From positions 7,480,501 to 7,544,500 of the forward strand of contig NC_089724.1 of NCBI RefSeq assembly GCF_035083965.1: a stretch of DNA of 64,000 bases, read 5' to 3'. This document shows positions 25,847-36,900 of the stretch, piece by piece. Source of the DNA: Branchiostoma lanceolatum (taxonomy: Eukaryota; Chordata; Leptocardii; Amphioxiformes; Branchiostomatidae). The notes under the pieces were generated by a model that made no database searches, was not told the DNA's origin, and was given only the letters and a program-made list of their open reading frames with translations. Both the position numbers and the translations under genes were made by a program. Each line of letters starts with the position of its first letter. Position 1 is the first letter of the stretch.

Positions 25847-26394
25847 TAGCCCTCACGTAACCATGAGCACAGGTGAGCCATATTTTGTTAGGTACAAAGG
25901 AACGTTAACCTTGGCAGTCCTGCCCGTTCAAAGGTTAGCTCAGGTCCACCTTAATTTATCTTTATAACACCCCCTCCCCTTCGACACGTACATTGTACTA
26001 TGATAGATTAGTCCACAACTGCCCTTTCTATGACCTGGCGGTTCCCTTTTAGGATTTTTGGTGGGAAATAGATGTTTCTGTTCCCTGTTTCTAATACGTG
26101 AAGTAATTAAACCATGAAATCATAGGAACTCGTAATAACGATGCAATGATCAATTAAATGTATAGTAAAACAAAATGAGTGCTAGCTATTGCAGTCTCTT
26201 GTGTCAGAATAACATCGTGTCCTGAGCGAGGTTTTATAGCACTTTGCCAGACCGCGGCGTCTATAGTATACAGCGTTACCTTGTTACGACGTACGGTCGT
26301 CGGGAACAGTCAAAAACAAACACGTAGGCGTTATTGGAGACGTCAGAAAAGAGCATATTGAGGCCACGGTAGTCATAGTAACGTAACGTACAAC

Positions 26395-26757
26395 ATGGCG
26401 TTAAGTCTAGACGAAAACATTTGTCGTCTAAATTGGAAAAATCAATCTCCATCCACGCTTTCACACGATTACCTTGTATTCCTAAAAGATGGAAAAAAAG
26501 TCAAAATTTCTAACAGCACCTCTAAGTCGTTTTTGCAAAACAGACAGAATTTTACGAAACTTGTCAACATATTTTCATACGGTTTACAATTTCATCATGC
26601 AGACATTGAACAAAATGTAACTTTGTTTCATTCATATGTGATGGAGGTGTGTTGGCTAACATTGTACTCAAAGAGCAATCGCAATTACGACAACACACAC
26701 GCCCATGTGTTTTTTAGAGCTGTGACGTTATCGCGTTGCTATGACAACGCTGATCGG
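26395..26757 (+). CDS. Unrecognised open frame, possible alternative first exon of TSP4
   Basis: An open frame of 121 codons starts at an ATG in CAACATGGCGTT, the same type of context as the true first exons. It reaches a good splice donor (CGG|GTGAGT) at 26758 in phase 0, so it could join phase-0 exon 2 of TSP4; that product would lack the start of TM1. The frame itself stays open to 26991, overlapping TSP4 exon 1 in another frame. I recognise no domain. It could instead be a chance open frame within the promoter region. Confidence 0.25.
26735..26748 (+). promoter_or_regulatory. X-box-like motif upstream of TSP4
   Basis: GTTGCTATGACAAC lies 164 bp before the TSP4 ATG. It is an imperfect RFX-type X-box. 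Confidence 0.3.
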
Positions 26758-26907
26758 GTGAGTCACTATCTAGGCGTGGCGGCAGCTTGGCTCATAAAGT
26801 CCGCTTGCAGCTGTAAGCAGCCGCCAGGTTCCCCCTTCACTTCACCTGTGGTGACTTCCCTGCAAAGTTCTTGGACTTGGAGAAAAAAGGAAAGACGACG
26901 GAAAATT

Positions 26908-26919
26908 CAACATGGCGGA
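26908..26919 (+). promoter_or_regulatory. TISU/YY1-like start context, TSP4
   Basis: CAACATGGCGGA spans the start codon, one mismatch from SAASATGGCGGC. Confidence 0.5.
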
Positions 26920-29900
26920 AGGTTGCTGTGCTTCGATTATCAAGATTCTGCTCTTCATCTTCAACTTCATCTTCTGGGTGAGTTTCTTTAGTTTTTTTCG
27001 TTTCTTGTAACAGAATTAGATAAAGCGGAAAAGATTTTTGTTTCAGAACATCTGGTGGTATAGATACCAGGGTAGCTTATTCCTAGGACCATCTCGATCG
27101 TTATGTCAATTTAAAATATGAAAACTCGAGGGTTCGTATTTCGCCAGCGTAACGAATATATATTCAGGTGTCTACAGCTAAATTGTAATTTTCTAGCAAA
27201 GAATTATTATCAAAGACTGTTGCTGTACCTGCTTGTGGTAAGCCAGACTTGAAAATGATGTCACTGCACTTCATTGCATTTTAGCTGCCAAATGATCAGA
27301 CCAAAAATATGAATGATGTTTGTTATACTTTGCATTGAGAACAACCTACCGAATCCTCAACAAACTGATCTATGCATTGTTTAGACTACAGTAGCAACAG
27401 GTTGTACAGTTCACAAAGATAGCTGTTTACCACGGCTGTCGTTGACCAAATCTGTCCAGCTGTTTCAATGTTTAGAAAAGAACAATGCTTGTCAAAATAA
27501 ACAGATTTGCTGGAAAATCGTAACTAAGATGGCACCGCTAAATTGTAATATTTACAACTTTGAGTTAGATTTTTGTCTGGTATATCAAAGATAAAAGAGT
27601 TCGCTCAAATTTCATTGCCTAGAATTGTAGGTTCACATTGACGCCCAACATACCAGCTTCACTAGGCGTAACCTATTCCGTTATGACCTATGCTTATTGG
27701 GTGTGACCGGATAAAACCGTTTACCAACCGATAACAAAGTTAGAGGATTTAGATATCATATGTTCTCTCACAAATTCATTGTCATACCATACACCATGAT
27801 GCATCTTTTTTTTTAGGAACAATCTATTTCCTTTTACTCGAACCTGTTTGCATAATAAGTACTATACAGTGGGGCTACCTTTACTTTAGTCGGGCTACCT
27901 TTACTTTTGAATTTCAAAAATCCTAAAATTTCAATTGACTGTAAAACATCAGGTGTTTTTACCCTTTGAATGGAGACCAGAATATCTTAACCTGTTGGTG
28001 TCACCAAATATGCAAACATCTTTGTTGCCTGAGCGCGAACAAAGGGCATTTCTGTTTTCGAGAGGTACAGGAACTGTTGTTCGTTCATTACAACACTGAG
28101 TAAAACAATAGAATAAACATTTGCCTTTCCATTATTTCAGCACACAGCTTTTTAATATGTGCAAGTAGAGAATATTTGTCTAACCATCAATAGATACTGG
28201 TGATTCCCAAATTTAAAAAGAAATGTGTATTTTATCAAACGAATTGCAATTCTAACGAAGCAGCTCACAATGCATGCTGTTTTCGCTGTCAATACATTTT
28301 CATAACACCTTAACCTTCTCCCTGCTGCCTAACTCTGTAACCGATAGGGAGTTGGGTGCCAAACGGGTACTTCAGAGTGCTAAATGTTAAGTCATATGGA
28401 GAGAAAAACCTTTGCTGCACAAATAGTGACCTCCAAATGACCTCGGTACGTTTACATTTTTAGCCCCGCCAGCGCAAACAATGAGTCACCACTGATAGCC
28501 GATCTACCGGGGTCTTTACATTTGATTATTCATTAAAAGAGAAAAATGTCGTTAGCGTGGGAGACGCTTGGTGTTTGCTTTTCGGCGGGTCAGTTAGAGC
28601 GACAGGTGCACTCAATAGTTACTACGATGTGCACGCGGTCGGGAGTGTTTGTTAGTTAGTTGGTTGGTTGGTTGGTAAAATCCCACCCACATCTCTCGAC
28701 GTGTGAGGTGGTACCCATATCCATTTTAGAAACCAAACACTTTATACATCACTTCATTGCAATGGTATACACTGAAGAGTGTGTTAGTTGGAAAAAGCCA
28801 ACAACGTACTAATTAGCTAGCCTCTACCAGGCGAACGCGAACGCCTAATGAGCTTCCTTGCATAGCAGAGAACCATTGGCATACTATTATGTCCCTGTAT
28901 ATATAGCGGAGTACCCTTGGCATACTATTCACTTTATTTGGCCGATGTCTACTATTTCCCCAGCGATCCGCGCAGCCTGGTAGAGGCTACTAATTAGCAT
29001 GTTTGCTTTGTGGGCCAGTAGAAGTCTTATTGTATAATGCCACGGCCTGTTGTAGATAAACTTTTGTGTATCAATATGTCAATGTTCTGTCTGTCTTTTG
29101 ATGAAGAAGGGGAGGGAGGGAGGATAATGAGTATGTGTATACCTTATGAATCGGCCAGCGGAAACACGTAAACGATGTTAAAAAGTACAAATACATGAAA
29201 ATTGTTGACAAAGCAATATGCCAGGCTATCATAATGTACAGTAGCTCTTTGTGAACTTATCTCCAAAGAAGGCTGGCTGTCATCAGTCCGGGGAGTAAAA
29301 TACATAAGTCATAACGTAATGCGGAAATTTAGCAAAATATAACATTGAAGGGCATTATTCCATGTCATATACCATTGTTCGTCTTACAGACCACATATAC
29401 ACAAGCTGGGAAAATGATATCTAACAACATATCTATAGAGATATGCAATTCCCATCCTTGTTGTTTTCTGTAAAGAAAAACGTCGATGGGCAAAAAATAT
29501 ATTGTCAAGCTCGTATTAGTGAAGTAATGAACTAGATGAACTAGTTTGACTATCTTTTGAAGTATTCTTTTACCCTAATCTATTAGAAATTAGGATGTTA
29601 CTTAGCTATAGTTTCCCTCTATACCTCTATTTTGTATTATGCATATGTTTAATAGGTGTTGCCATACATTGTACCGTGTACAATTGTCGTGCAATAAAGT
29701 TCTTATTCTTCTTCTATTAGATAATCGGCATCGCCATCTTGGCCATCGGTATCTGGCTCCGCGTGGACGACCGGATTTCGAAGGTTGTGGCCGGAGAGAT
29801 CGACCTTGGGTTCTTCTACACGGCGTGCTATGTGCTGATCGTGGCCGGGGCCTTCACCATGGTGGTCGGCTTCCTCGGCTGCTGGGGTGCCGTCAAGGAG

Positions 29901-32585
29901 AACAGGCTCTTCCTGCTGATTGTGAGTATCTGTAGCTGGAGGTTAACTTCATTAGTCATGAGTAACCGTCTAATCTCAAGTCCAAATGTATATCACTATA
30001 CATGGTTAATGATGATGATGATGAATGGTTTATTCGATTGAAATACATCGCAGCTTTAGAGCTGAATTGCGTATCTCATTATAATCAAAATTGGTCAGAA
30101 CCTTTATCCTTAAAATCTTCTACAGTTGAGATATCTGTACACGTTTATAGTCTAATCAATGAGGTTATTGCTTATAACCTCCTTGGTCTAATGTAAGTAT
30201 TTCTTTTCACGGTGTCAAAAGTTTATACTCATGAATCTGATTAAAAGATGAACGGTAGAGTCTCGAGGTAAATATAAAATATCGAAGTCTACTTGGGCAA
30301 TATTGTTCCGATTTCTACTAGATTTTAAAATGCATTTTTACTGCTTGTTATATTGACCTCTCAATTTGTGAAGTTGTTCGATTGTGTAGTTTAGATATGT
30401 ATATATATATATATATTTCTTATTCTAATTACCCTATGATAGTCAATTATTTTAATAACAATCAGCTGATTTAACTTGTAATGTCCGTGCTACAATTCAG
30501 CCTGCTGGCTGCTATTGTCACGACAATATGTCATCGAATCAATGAATCAACAAACTATTACTACGACTAGGTTAAAAAACAACGGATGCTCAAGTGAAAG
30601 CTGGAACTGCAGATGTCAATGGATGTGAAGTTTCAAACGGTTTTTTTACGCTTTTGTCAAAGTATGATAATGTACTGAGAACTCATTTATTTCCTCCACA
30701 GTTCGCCATTCTGATCGGACTGCTCGTGCTTTTGGAGTTCGTGGCCGGGATCTTGGCAGTCGTCTACAGGAACGATGTATGTCTGAAAATTTTTATTTTG
30801 CTTTTCTCGATGTTGAACGTTGCGATGGGACGACAAAAATATCTGTTATCAAACATGGATAATAGTTTCGCTGACAAAAGCGGAACTTATCGAGACAGGA
30901 ATAATTGCGATTATCAAAGTACATGTATTTTGCATTACCCTATTCCTCGTTTTACTTAACTGTGATATGTAATGATGGGAAATTCCCCACAATACAATGT
31001 AATTTACTTCTGTCGTTATTTAGCTGAACGTATGGGTCAAAGAGGCCGTTGATACGGCTCTGGACGGTGAGTCTGTGAACGACAAACCCCCGGAGTTCCA
31101 GGACTTCGTTCGCTCGCTTCAGACTGAGGTATTTTAAGTCTACTTTACATATCGCTTTGGACTACCTTAAGTGCGATGAAATGTCATTCTTTGTATATCA
31201 TCTAAATATAGTTCTTCTGATATTACCTGAGTTTCCCTTTTACTTAAATTTTATTTGCGCAGTATTACGTCATTGTTTGTATAGACTGACGGACAGTAGT
31301 TGTAGTAGTAATAGTAGTAGTAGTAGTAAGATTACATGGCCAACTTTTCGATAATTTGTCAGCATGCTTTTATTAGAGCGTAAATATGAGACTGTCTTCC
31401 TTTTTCAAATCGAAGTGTCAAATTATCTAAAACAGGAAATGTTGGCCTTAACTTACCCATCATAATTGCGGCTCGAGTGTTTAAGTGTTCGCATCCACTC
31501 GAACCGCAAATGTAGAAACTCAGCCTCACTATTTATATGTCGTTTTCCTTGTATAGTTTACATGCTGCGGTCTGAACAGTTTTAGAGACTGGGACAATCC
31601 GTGTACCCAAGGACAGTGCGTTGTCTGCACTGGCAATGACTGTTTAGAGGCGACTACATGCACTCCGAATCGCAATGTACACCAGGTTGGTCATCAGTTT
31701 CAATGTCGTGTCTTTTTTCTCCAAACCATGTGAGTTTCGTGACTGAGGTAAAGGCCTTGTCCTTCATAATTTGATATCTCAGTCGCATTGAAGCTCACCT
31801 GAAAATGTTTGCAGTTGACAATGGTGACGAACGTCGTTTACCGAATACTTTTAGAGTGTCCTGTAAATAGTGGACATTTCTGACATATCTATCTATCTAT
31901 ATGTCTAGATTTAGTAGACCTTACGAAAGTCGCTGTACTCTTGATGTGTCAATAAAGTTTTCAGTATGTCTTCTGACATGAAGCGTAACGACAATATCTA
32001 TGGCTATGTATATTCTTTATAACATCGTAAATGTTTTACATCCCTACAGCCTTGCCTGAGCAAGCTGAACACGTTCCTTGAGGATAACATCATCATCGTG
32101 GGAGGCGTCGGGCTTGCCTTTGCGTTTCTACAGGTAGGTACTCGCGGTCGTTTTCCAAAAACATCAAACTTACTTTTAAGGAAAATTTGAACAGTAATTC
32201 TTTAGTCCCTGGTGTGCGAAACAATTGAACGTTCACTAAGTAGGGAAGGGTAGGGAAAATATCTACTGATTATAGTGTAGCTTTTTCTTTACCAATCACT
32301 TATCTCATCTTGTGTTTACAATTTACATAGAAATTGTGTTCATGTACATATTAGTCAAGTATTTGATATCGCGATGAGATCTTTTTGTACTGGATTGTTC
32401 AGGAATTCAATCTTAATCAAGTTAGCAAAATTTATTTTGCAATCTAATACACCAAAGTTGGAGAATAGTATTCCATTCCTTGAATTATCTAAAACAAATC
32501 CGTTTCTGCGTTTCAGATCGTTGGAATCGTGTTCGCCTGCATCCTGCGACGGAACCTGGACGAATCCTCCTCCAACGTGGCCTAG
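26912..32585 (+). CDS. TSP4: tetraspanin, complete, 242 aa
   Basis: Exons are 26912-26977, 29721-29921, 30702-30776, 31024-31128, 31557-31685, 32050-32133 and 32517-32585 (TAG), all phase 0. Exon 1 (MAEGCCASIIKIL...) differs from that of TSP2 at one residue of 22. The TM2-TM3 turn reads GFLGCWGAVKENR, so one Cys of the usual pair is Trp. TM3 carries VLLEFVAG. The LEL has FTCCGLNSFRDW, then QCVVC (Cys-x2-Cys), DC, TC and PC, eight cysteines in all. The tail is RRNLDESSSNVA. Two donors are weak: GAG|GTATTT after exon 4 and CAG|GTTGGT after exon 5. The exon 2 acceptor lies about 15 bp beyond a dispersed retroposon-like tail. AATAAA at 33162 and 33212 are candidate poly(A) signals. Confidence 0.92.
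28818..28989. mobile_element. Fold-back element (family C), TSP4 intron 1
   Basis: Ends are TAGCCTCTACCAGGC and its inverse. An exact 9-bp duplication, CTAATTAGC, is at 28809-28817 and 28990-28998. The interior holds a short direct repeat, TTGGCATACTATT. Confidence 0.85.
29625..29705 (+). repeat. Retroposon-like 3' tail (family G) before TSP4 exon 2
   Basis: It shares about 75 bp with 63508-63587 (CCATACATTGTACCGTGT, AATTGTCGTGCAAT). Its TTCTTATTCTT continuation forms the pyrimidine tract of the exon 2 acceptor. Confidence 0.65.
31915..31967 (+). repeat. Retroposon-like 3' tail fragment, TSP4 intron 5
   Basis: Counterpart of 281-325, reading GACCTTACGAAAGTCGCTGT, then CAATAAAG. Confidence 0.5.
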
Positions 32586-33161
32586 AAGAACCCAAATGCA
32601 GCTCTGAACACCCATAATCATTGTAGTACTAGGAAACTGATTGCCAACTCTGCTCTCATCCGTAGTTCTTTTTTCTTTTTTTCAAACAACCTTCAAGTCA
32701 TCCCCTTTTTGCGACTTTATTCCTGAATCCATATCGTGGACAGTTTTGCTGTAATGTTGTGCTTTCTATTACAGTGTTGCATCAGCATTGATCTGTAAGC
32801 GTTAGTGTAAGAAATTGGACCTAATTACTATGTAAAAGGTTTGACATCCGAGCGATATCTCTATTTTTGCCTAATTCTACAATTGTGACCATATGTTGGT
32901 TAGTCGTTTTTAAATAGCTTTTATGAAAGCAATTTGCTTAACTAGTGGTGTAAGTGGAGAATTCGCTCCGACTTCTTGATTGACTCTTTTGACGTGTGTG
33001 GAAAGTTTTTTTTTTTTTGGTTGCAAAATTGGTCAGCCGACCGTGATTCGCGTTCCTAGTGTGTCATTTTGTAAAATAGAACGATGTTTTAGTTTCTCGG
33101 CACAAGAGTTTAGTGTTATAATGTACGCCAGCCACCAGTTGTTTTAATTTCGAAACTTTGT

Positions 33162-33217
33162 AATAAAAATTTAAGAGCAATGAACGTGGTCTGTACATTT
33201 ACTTGTTCAGAAATAAA
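33162..33217 (+). terminator. Candidate poly(A) signals, TSP4
   Basis: AATAAA at 33162-33167 and at 33212-33217, about 580-630 bp past the stop and before the TSP5 promoter. Confidence 0.5.
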
Positions 33218-33722
33218 ATTTGTAATGATTGAAAAACGTTGTGTCTTGAATACGGGTGTGGCGTAAACTAGAGAGAATCGGAAGTAAAGAAATCCCGCCT
33301 ATGACGTTATACAACATTTCAAAAAATATTGATATCTGCATTACATAAACCACACTTAACATTAGCGAGGTATGATTTCATGCTGTATTTTACCGTTCAG
33401 ATGTATTTTGTTTAGCTGTCTTCTCGGATTTCTGAAACTGTATCATAAGCTGGATTATGGTTCTCCGAAAAGAAATGCTTCTTTACAGTAGATTACATTC
33501 GAGATACGTCAAAAATGACCCCCATGCGATGGTCAATTTAACGTCGTCATCCGCCTGCACTCTGACACAATAGTATGCAACGGTCCCTTCCTAATGCCAC
33601 AAAACCCGGCATAGATAGGTCTATTTGAATAATGACGTCATGACCCTCAGCAGAGATTACTCAAGCCAATCCTTTGTGAACCACACCCAGCACTCACACA
33701 CAACCGGGTTACGTCCCGCCTA

Positions 33723-33760
33723 CGTTGCTAGGCAACGCCCACGTGATCAATACGTGGGCG
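33723..33760 (+). promoter_or_regulatory. RFX-like X-box next to E-box palindrome, upstream of TSP5
   Basis: CGTTGCTAGGCAACG (33723-33737) is a palindromic X-box-like site of the RFX type. It runs into a second inverted repeat, CGCCCACGT at 33736-33744 and ACGTGGGCG at 33752-33760, which contains the E-box CACGTG at 33740-33745. The ATG is about 160 bp downstream. Confidence 0.5.
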
Positions 33761-33879
33761 TGGGCTGGTATTTGGACTTACACCTTACTTTCACAGCTGT
33801 CTTACCAACGGGGCACACCTACAGTTCGATTATCCTTACCGTAATATATCCATAGGACTTTCAAGTAAAAACTGGTCAT

Positions 33880-33906
33880 AAAAGTCGTTTGATTCAAGAT
33901 GGCGGA
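33880..33906 (+). promoter_or_regulatory. Proximal 5' block and TISU-like start, TSP5
   Basis: AAAAGTCGTTTGA is followed by CAAGATGGCGGA at the ATG. The 26 bp at 33880-33905 match 41974-41999 of TSP6 at 24 positions, although the surrounding DNA is dissimilar. This points to a shared core promoter or leader. Confidence 0.6.
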
Positions 33907-36900
33907 CGGTTGCTGTGGGAAGTGCTCGAAGTTTATGCTGTTTGTCTTCAACCTCATATTTTGGGTAAGTTGCAGATTTTACATTTGTAGGGATCATAGT
34001 ACGTTGTGTGTGGCAGACGTAGAGACTGGTTAGTCAGATACGATAAGCATTGTATTTTCTATGATAATGATTACATGATTGGAAATATGATTGTTTAGCA
34101 AACCGGGTTCATTTGTAGGGGTAGGCACGAGTTAAACGATTACGTATCAATGAATGTAAACACCATATCCATCCACTCTCCATATGTACATATAACACTC
34201 TACCGTAGTTCTGCCGTCCTCTAGCGTCTTTTGAACAACAACACCGTAACATTTCTTTAGAACTGTAACTCTTAGAACCTTTAGCAACCGCTAATCGTTC
34301 TGGGAACGGACCGATGTAGACTAGAATGATTTTCCTTTTTTCGAATTCCATGTACAGAAGAGTAAACACGTTCAGAAATGTAGTCGAGTTGTTTAAACAC
34401 CAATTATCTAAAGCAAACCATGAACAAAGCGGACTCTGAAAATGTCCAAGCTGTCGACCTGTTTCAGGAAAAGGAAAGCCTTTTACCCTTCTCGACCTGT
34501 TCAGCACGGTATGCTGAGCATGAATGGGCAAGGCAAATAAAGAATGCAATGGGCTAGTGGCGAGCCTGGCTCATTCAGTTATATGAATCCACCTGTGTTA
34601 CACCCTTCTGAAAGTTCCATTGATATTTGTACGGCATACAGATGTATGTGCGTAAAGCCCCTATCTCCCTGGACCCGCGGCACGTTGGCGGCGTCGCTGC
34701 GGCCTAAGTTGGATTTGTGTTACCTTTGACTTCATAATGAGAATACTATGCAAAACGTACAAGTATGACTAAAAGACAACCAAACACACAAACCGTTAAG
34801 AAGAATTTTTTTGTTTCATCGATGAAATTCGCTGAGCGCTCTGTGAAATCGGTCGGTCGCAGCGAAATTGTCAACGTGCCGCGGGTCCAGTGAGATAGGG
34901 GCTTATCATTATCATAATTAAGACACCAGCATAAGTGGCTAAAAAGCAAGGGAGCTACATCAACGAGCTAAGAGTAGATAACGTTAAATAGAATGAAGAC
35001 AGAACCTAGTACCCCCCTCATATGTTATACAATGTTATGGTGTTAGATTTCAAAACGATTCTATCAGAGACAATTACATAACTATTAAGTCTTTGCTGTG
35101 CTGGGACTACAGTTGTTTTCATAGGCGTACATCCTTACACCCTTTTGTATTGTTCTGGGGTCTTATCAAATCATGTCCGCCTGAGTGGTGACATCTTGTG
35201 CGGTATTATCTCGCTGTTTGTGTAACAGGTGTTGTTGATGGAGGTAATAGGGGATCTCGGGTCAGGGGTTAGGGTTGTGGGAACATGCTGGCCACAAGGA
35301 TAACTGAATGATAAACCTTTTTTTTTTAATTCTAATTTCATTTTACTTTGCTTTTGGATAGACAAGGACGACGTGGCACTGCACTCAAGCTTTCCATAAC
35401 TTATTTTAACAGTGCCATGTACAGAGAACAATTTGCCAATGTTTACACCTGGGTGGAGTGAGGAAGGTCGTGTTAAGCACCTTTCTCAAGGGTACAACAT
35501 CGGCGTCAGGGGATTCGAACCCGGGACCGCTGGGTTCTGGGCCGAGCACCCTGCCGTTACGCCACACGACCCCACTACCCTTACACTGAGTACTTCTACT
35601 TACAATGTTGCATGCTTACGTAATGATGATTCTTTTACTCGCAGCAAATGCTCACTTTAACGTAATGCGGTATAAATACTCTTAATATTATCCAGACGTT
35701 GCTCAAACTCGTATTATCACTCTTAGCTGAAAGAAAAGCAACCATCGGCGAGTCGACTAAGGGCTGTACAAGGCCACTCTAGCCGTTTCTGGTATAGGAA
35801 AAGTCCACTCACAGCCCCAAGTCGACTACGAAAACTTGTGTGTAAATCTGTCAATATTTCAGTCCCTCCCATGCAAATTGAATTTTATTCAAATGATATT
35901 AGATACCTTTTTATTCCTCGATATTGAATACCAGACTTTCTTTACTAGTTATGAGATGGGCAAATGAATGTTAATTAAACTTGATTAGTGACCTAGATCA
36001 AACACAGAACACCCTTTATGCAAATATGGGCGGTAGCCGAAGTAGGTGGTTCGTGTACTCTTGTCAATAAGAGGGCGGGTGAATTCAATTAATTAATGTT
36101 TATGTTTTTAAGCTGTATGCTTATCATTGCACAGGAATGCAGTCGGAATGTATGGGCAAATGCTGTAGATCAGTACAAGTCTTCTCTCAGTTGGAAAAAA
36201 AACCGGAAGAAATGTTTTAAGAAAAAGGGAACAGCACATCAATGGAAAAGCCCACTGGTGTAAATATACTGAGAGACCGTGTTTGCTACGGCCCTCCCTC
36301 AGCGTATTTGTCGATCCCACGCGAACTGGGCATGCATGAAGGAATAACAATGAATAGTTAGACATAGAACCTTAACGCAGACGAGCTACAGCACGCAAAG
36401 GGGAGCTAACAAAACTTGGGGACAGAGAAAGAAGGAGGGATGAAAGAAGACAGAACCAAACGATGGTCACCTTGTTGACATGGTCACGCGAGATTTCGTC
36501 AGTAATCTCGTTCGGTTGACCTCGCCCAAGAGAGGCATTAGTGCACAATGTGTGGTTGTGGGATGGGCAAGAAACGTTTGAATGGACAAAAGTTATAAGA
36601 TCACATAAACCAACTACGAGTCGAACATGTACGTCAAAAAGCTCAGCTTAAGTTGACATAATCAAAAATATGCTTTATTCCCCCATTTCACCGGGACGGC
36701 GCTCTCGCCTCGCGCTCTCTGCGACCTAAATTTTACTGAGCGCACAACGAATTTCATATTACATGTAGATAGAGAATGAATCATTCTACACTTTGTGTTT
36801 TTGTTGCTTTTTCGGTCATACCTTTCCTTTTTGCATGATATTCTAATTTTGAAATCAAGGATTACACAAATTCGATTTATATAGGTCACAGCAAGGAGGT

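Larger units (their letters stand above)
24113..26394. other. TSP3-TSP4 interval
   Basis: TSP3 3' UTR with the 90-bp duplication, a short TATTG repeat near 24306, and one MITE. Nothing else recognised. Confidence 0.6.

Noticed and set aside
34109-34549. 146-residue minus-strand open frame in TSP5 intron 1
   Set aside because: No recognisable domain, no splice or start support, and unconvincing composition. Probably chance.
35511-35575. tRNA-like A and B boxes
   Set aside because: No cloverleaf acceptor stem was seen; shared flanking sequence with other copies shows a SINE head, not a tRNA gene.
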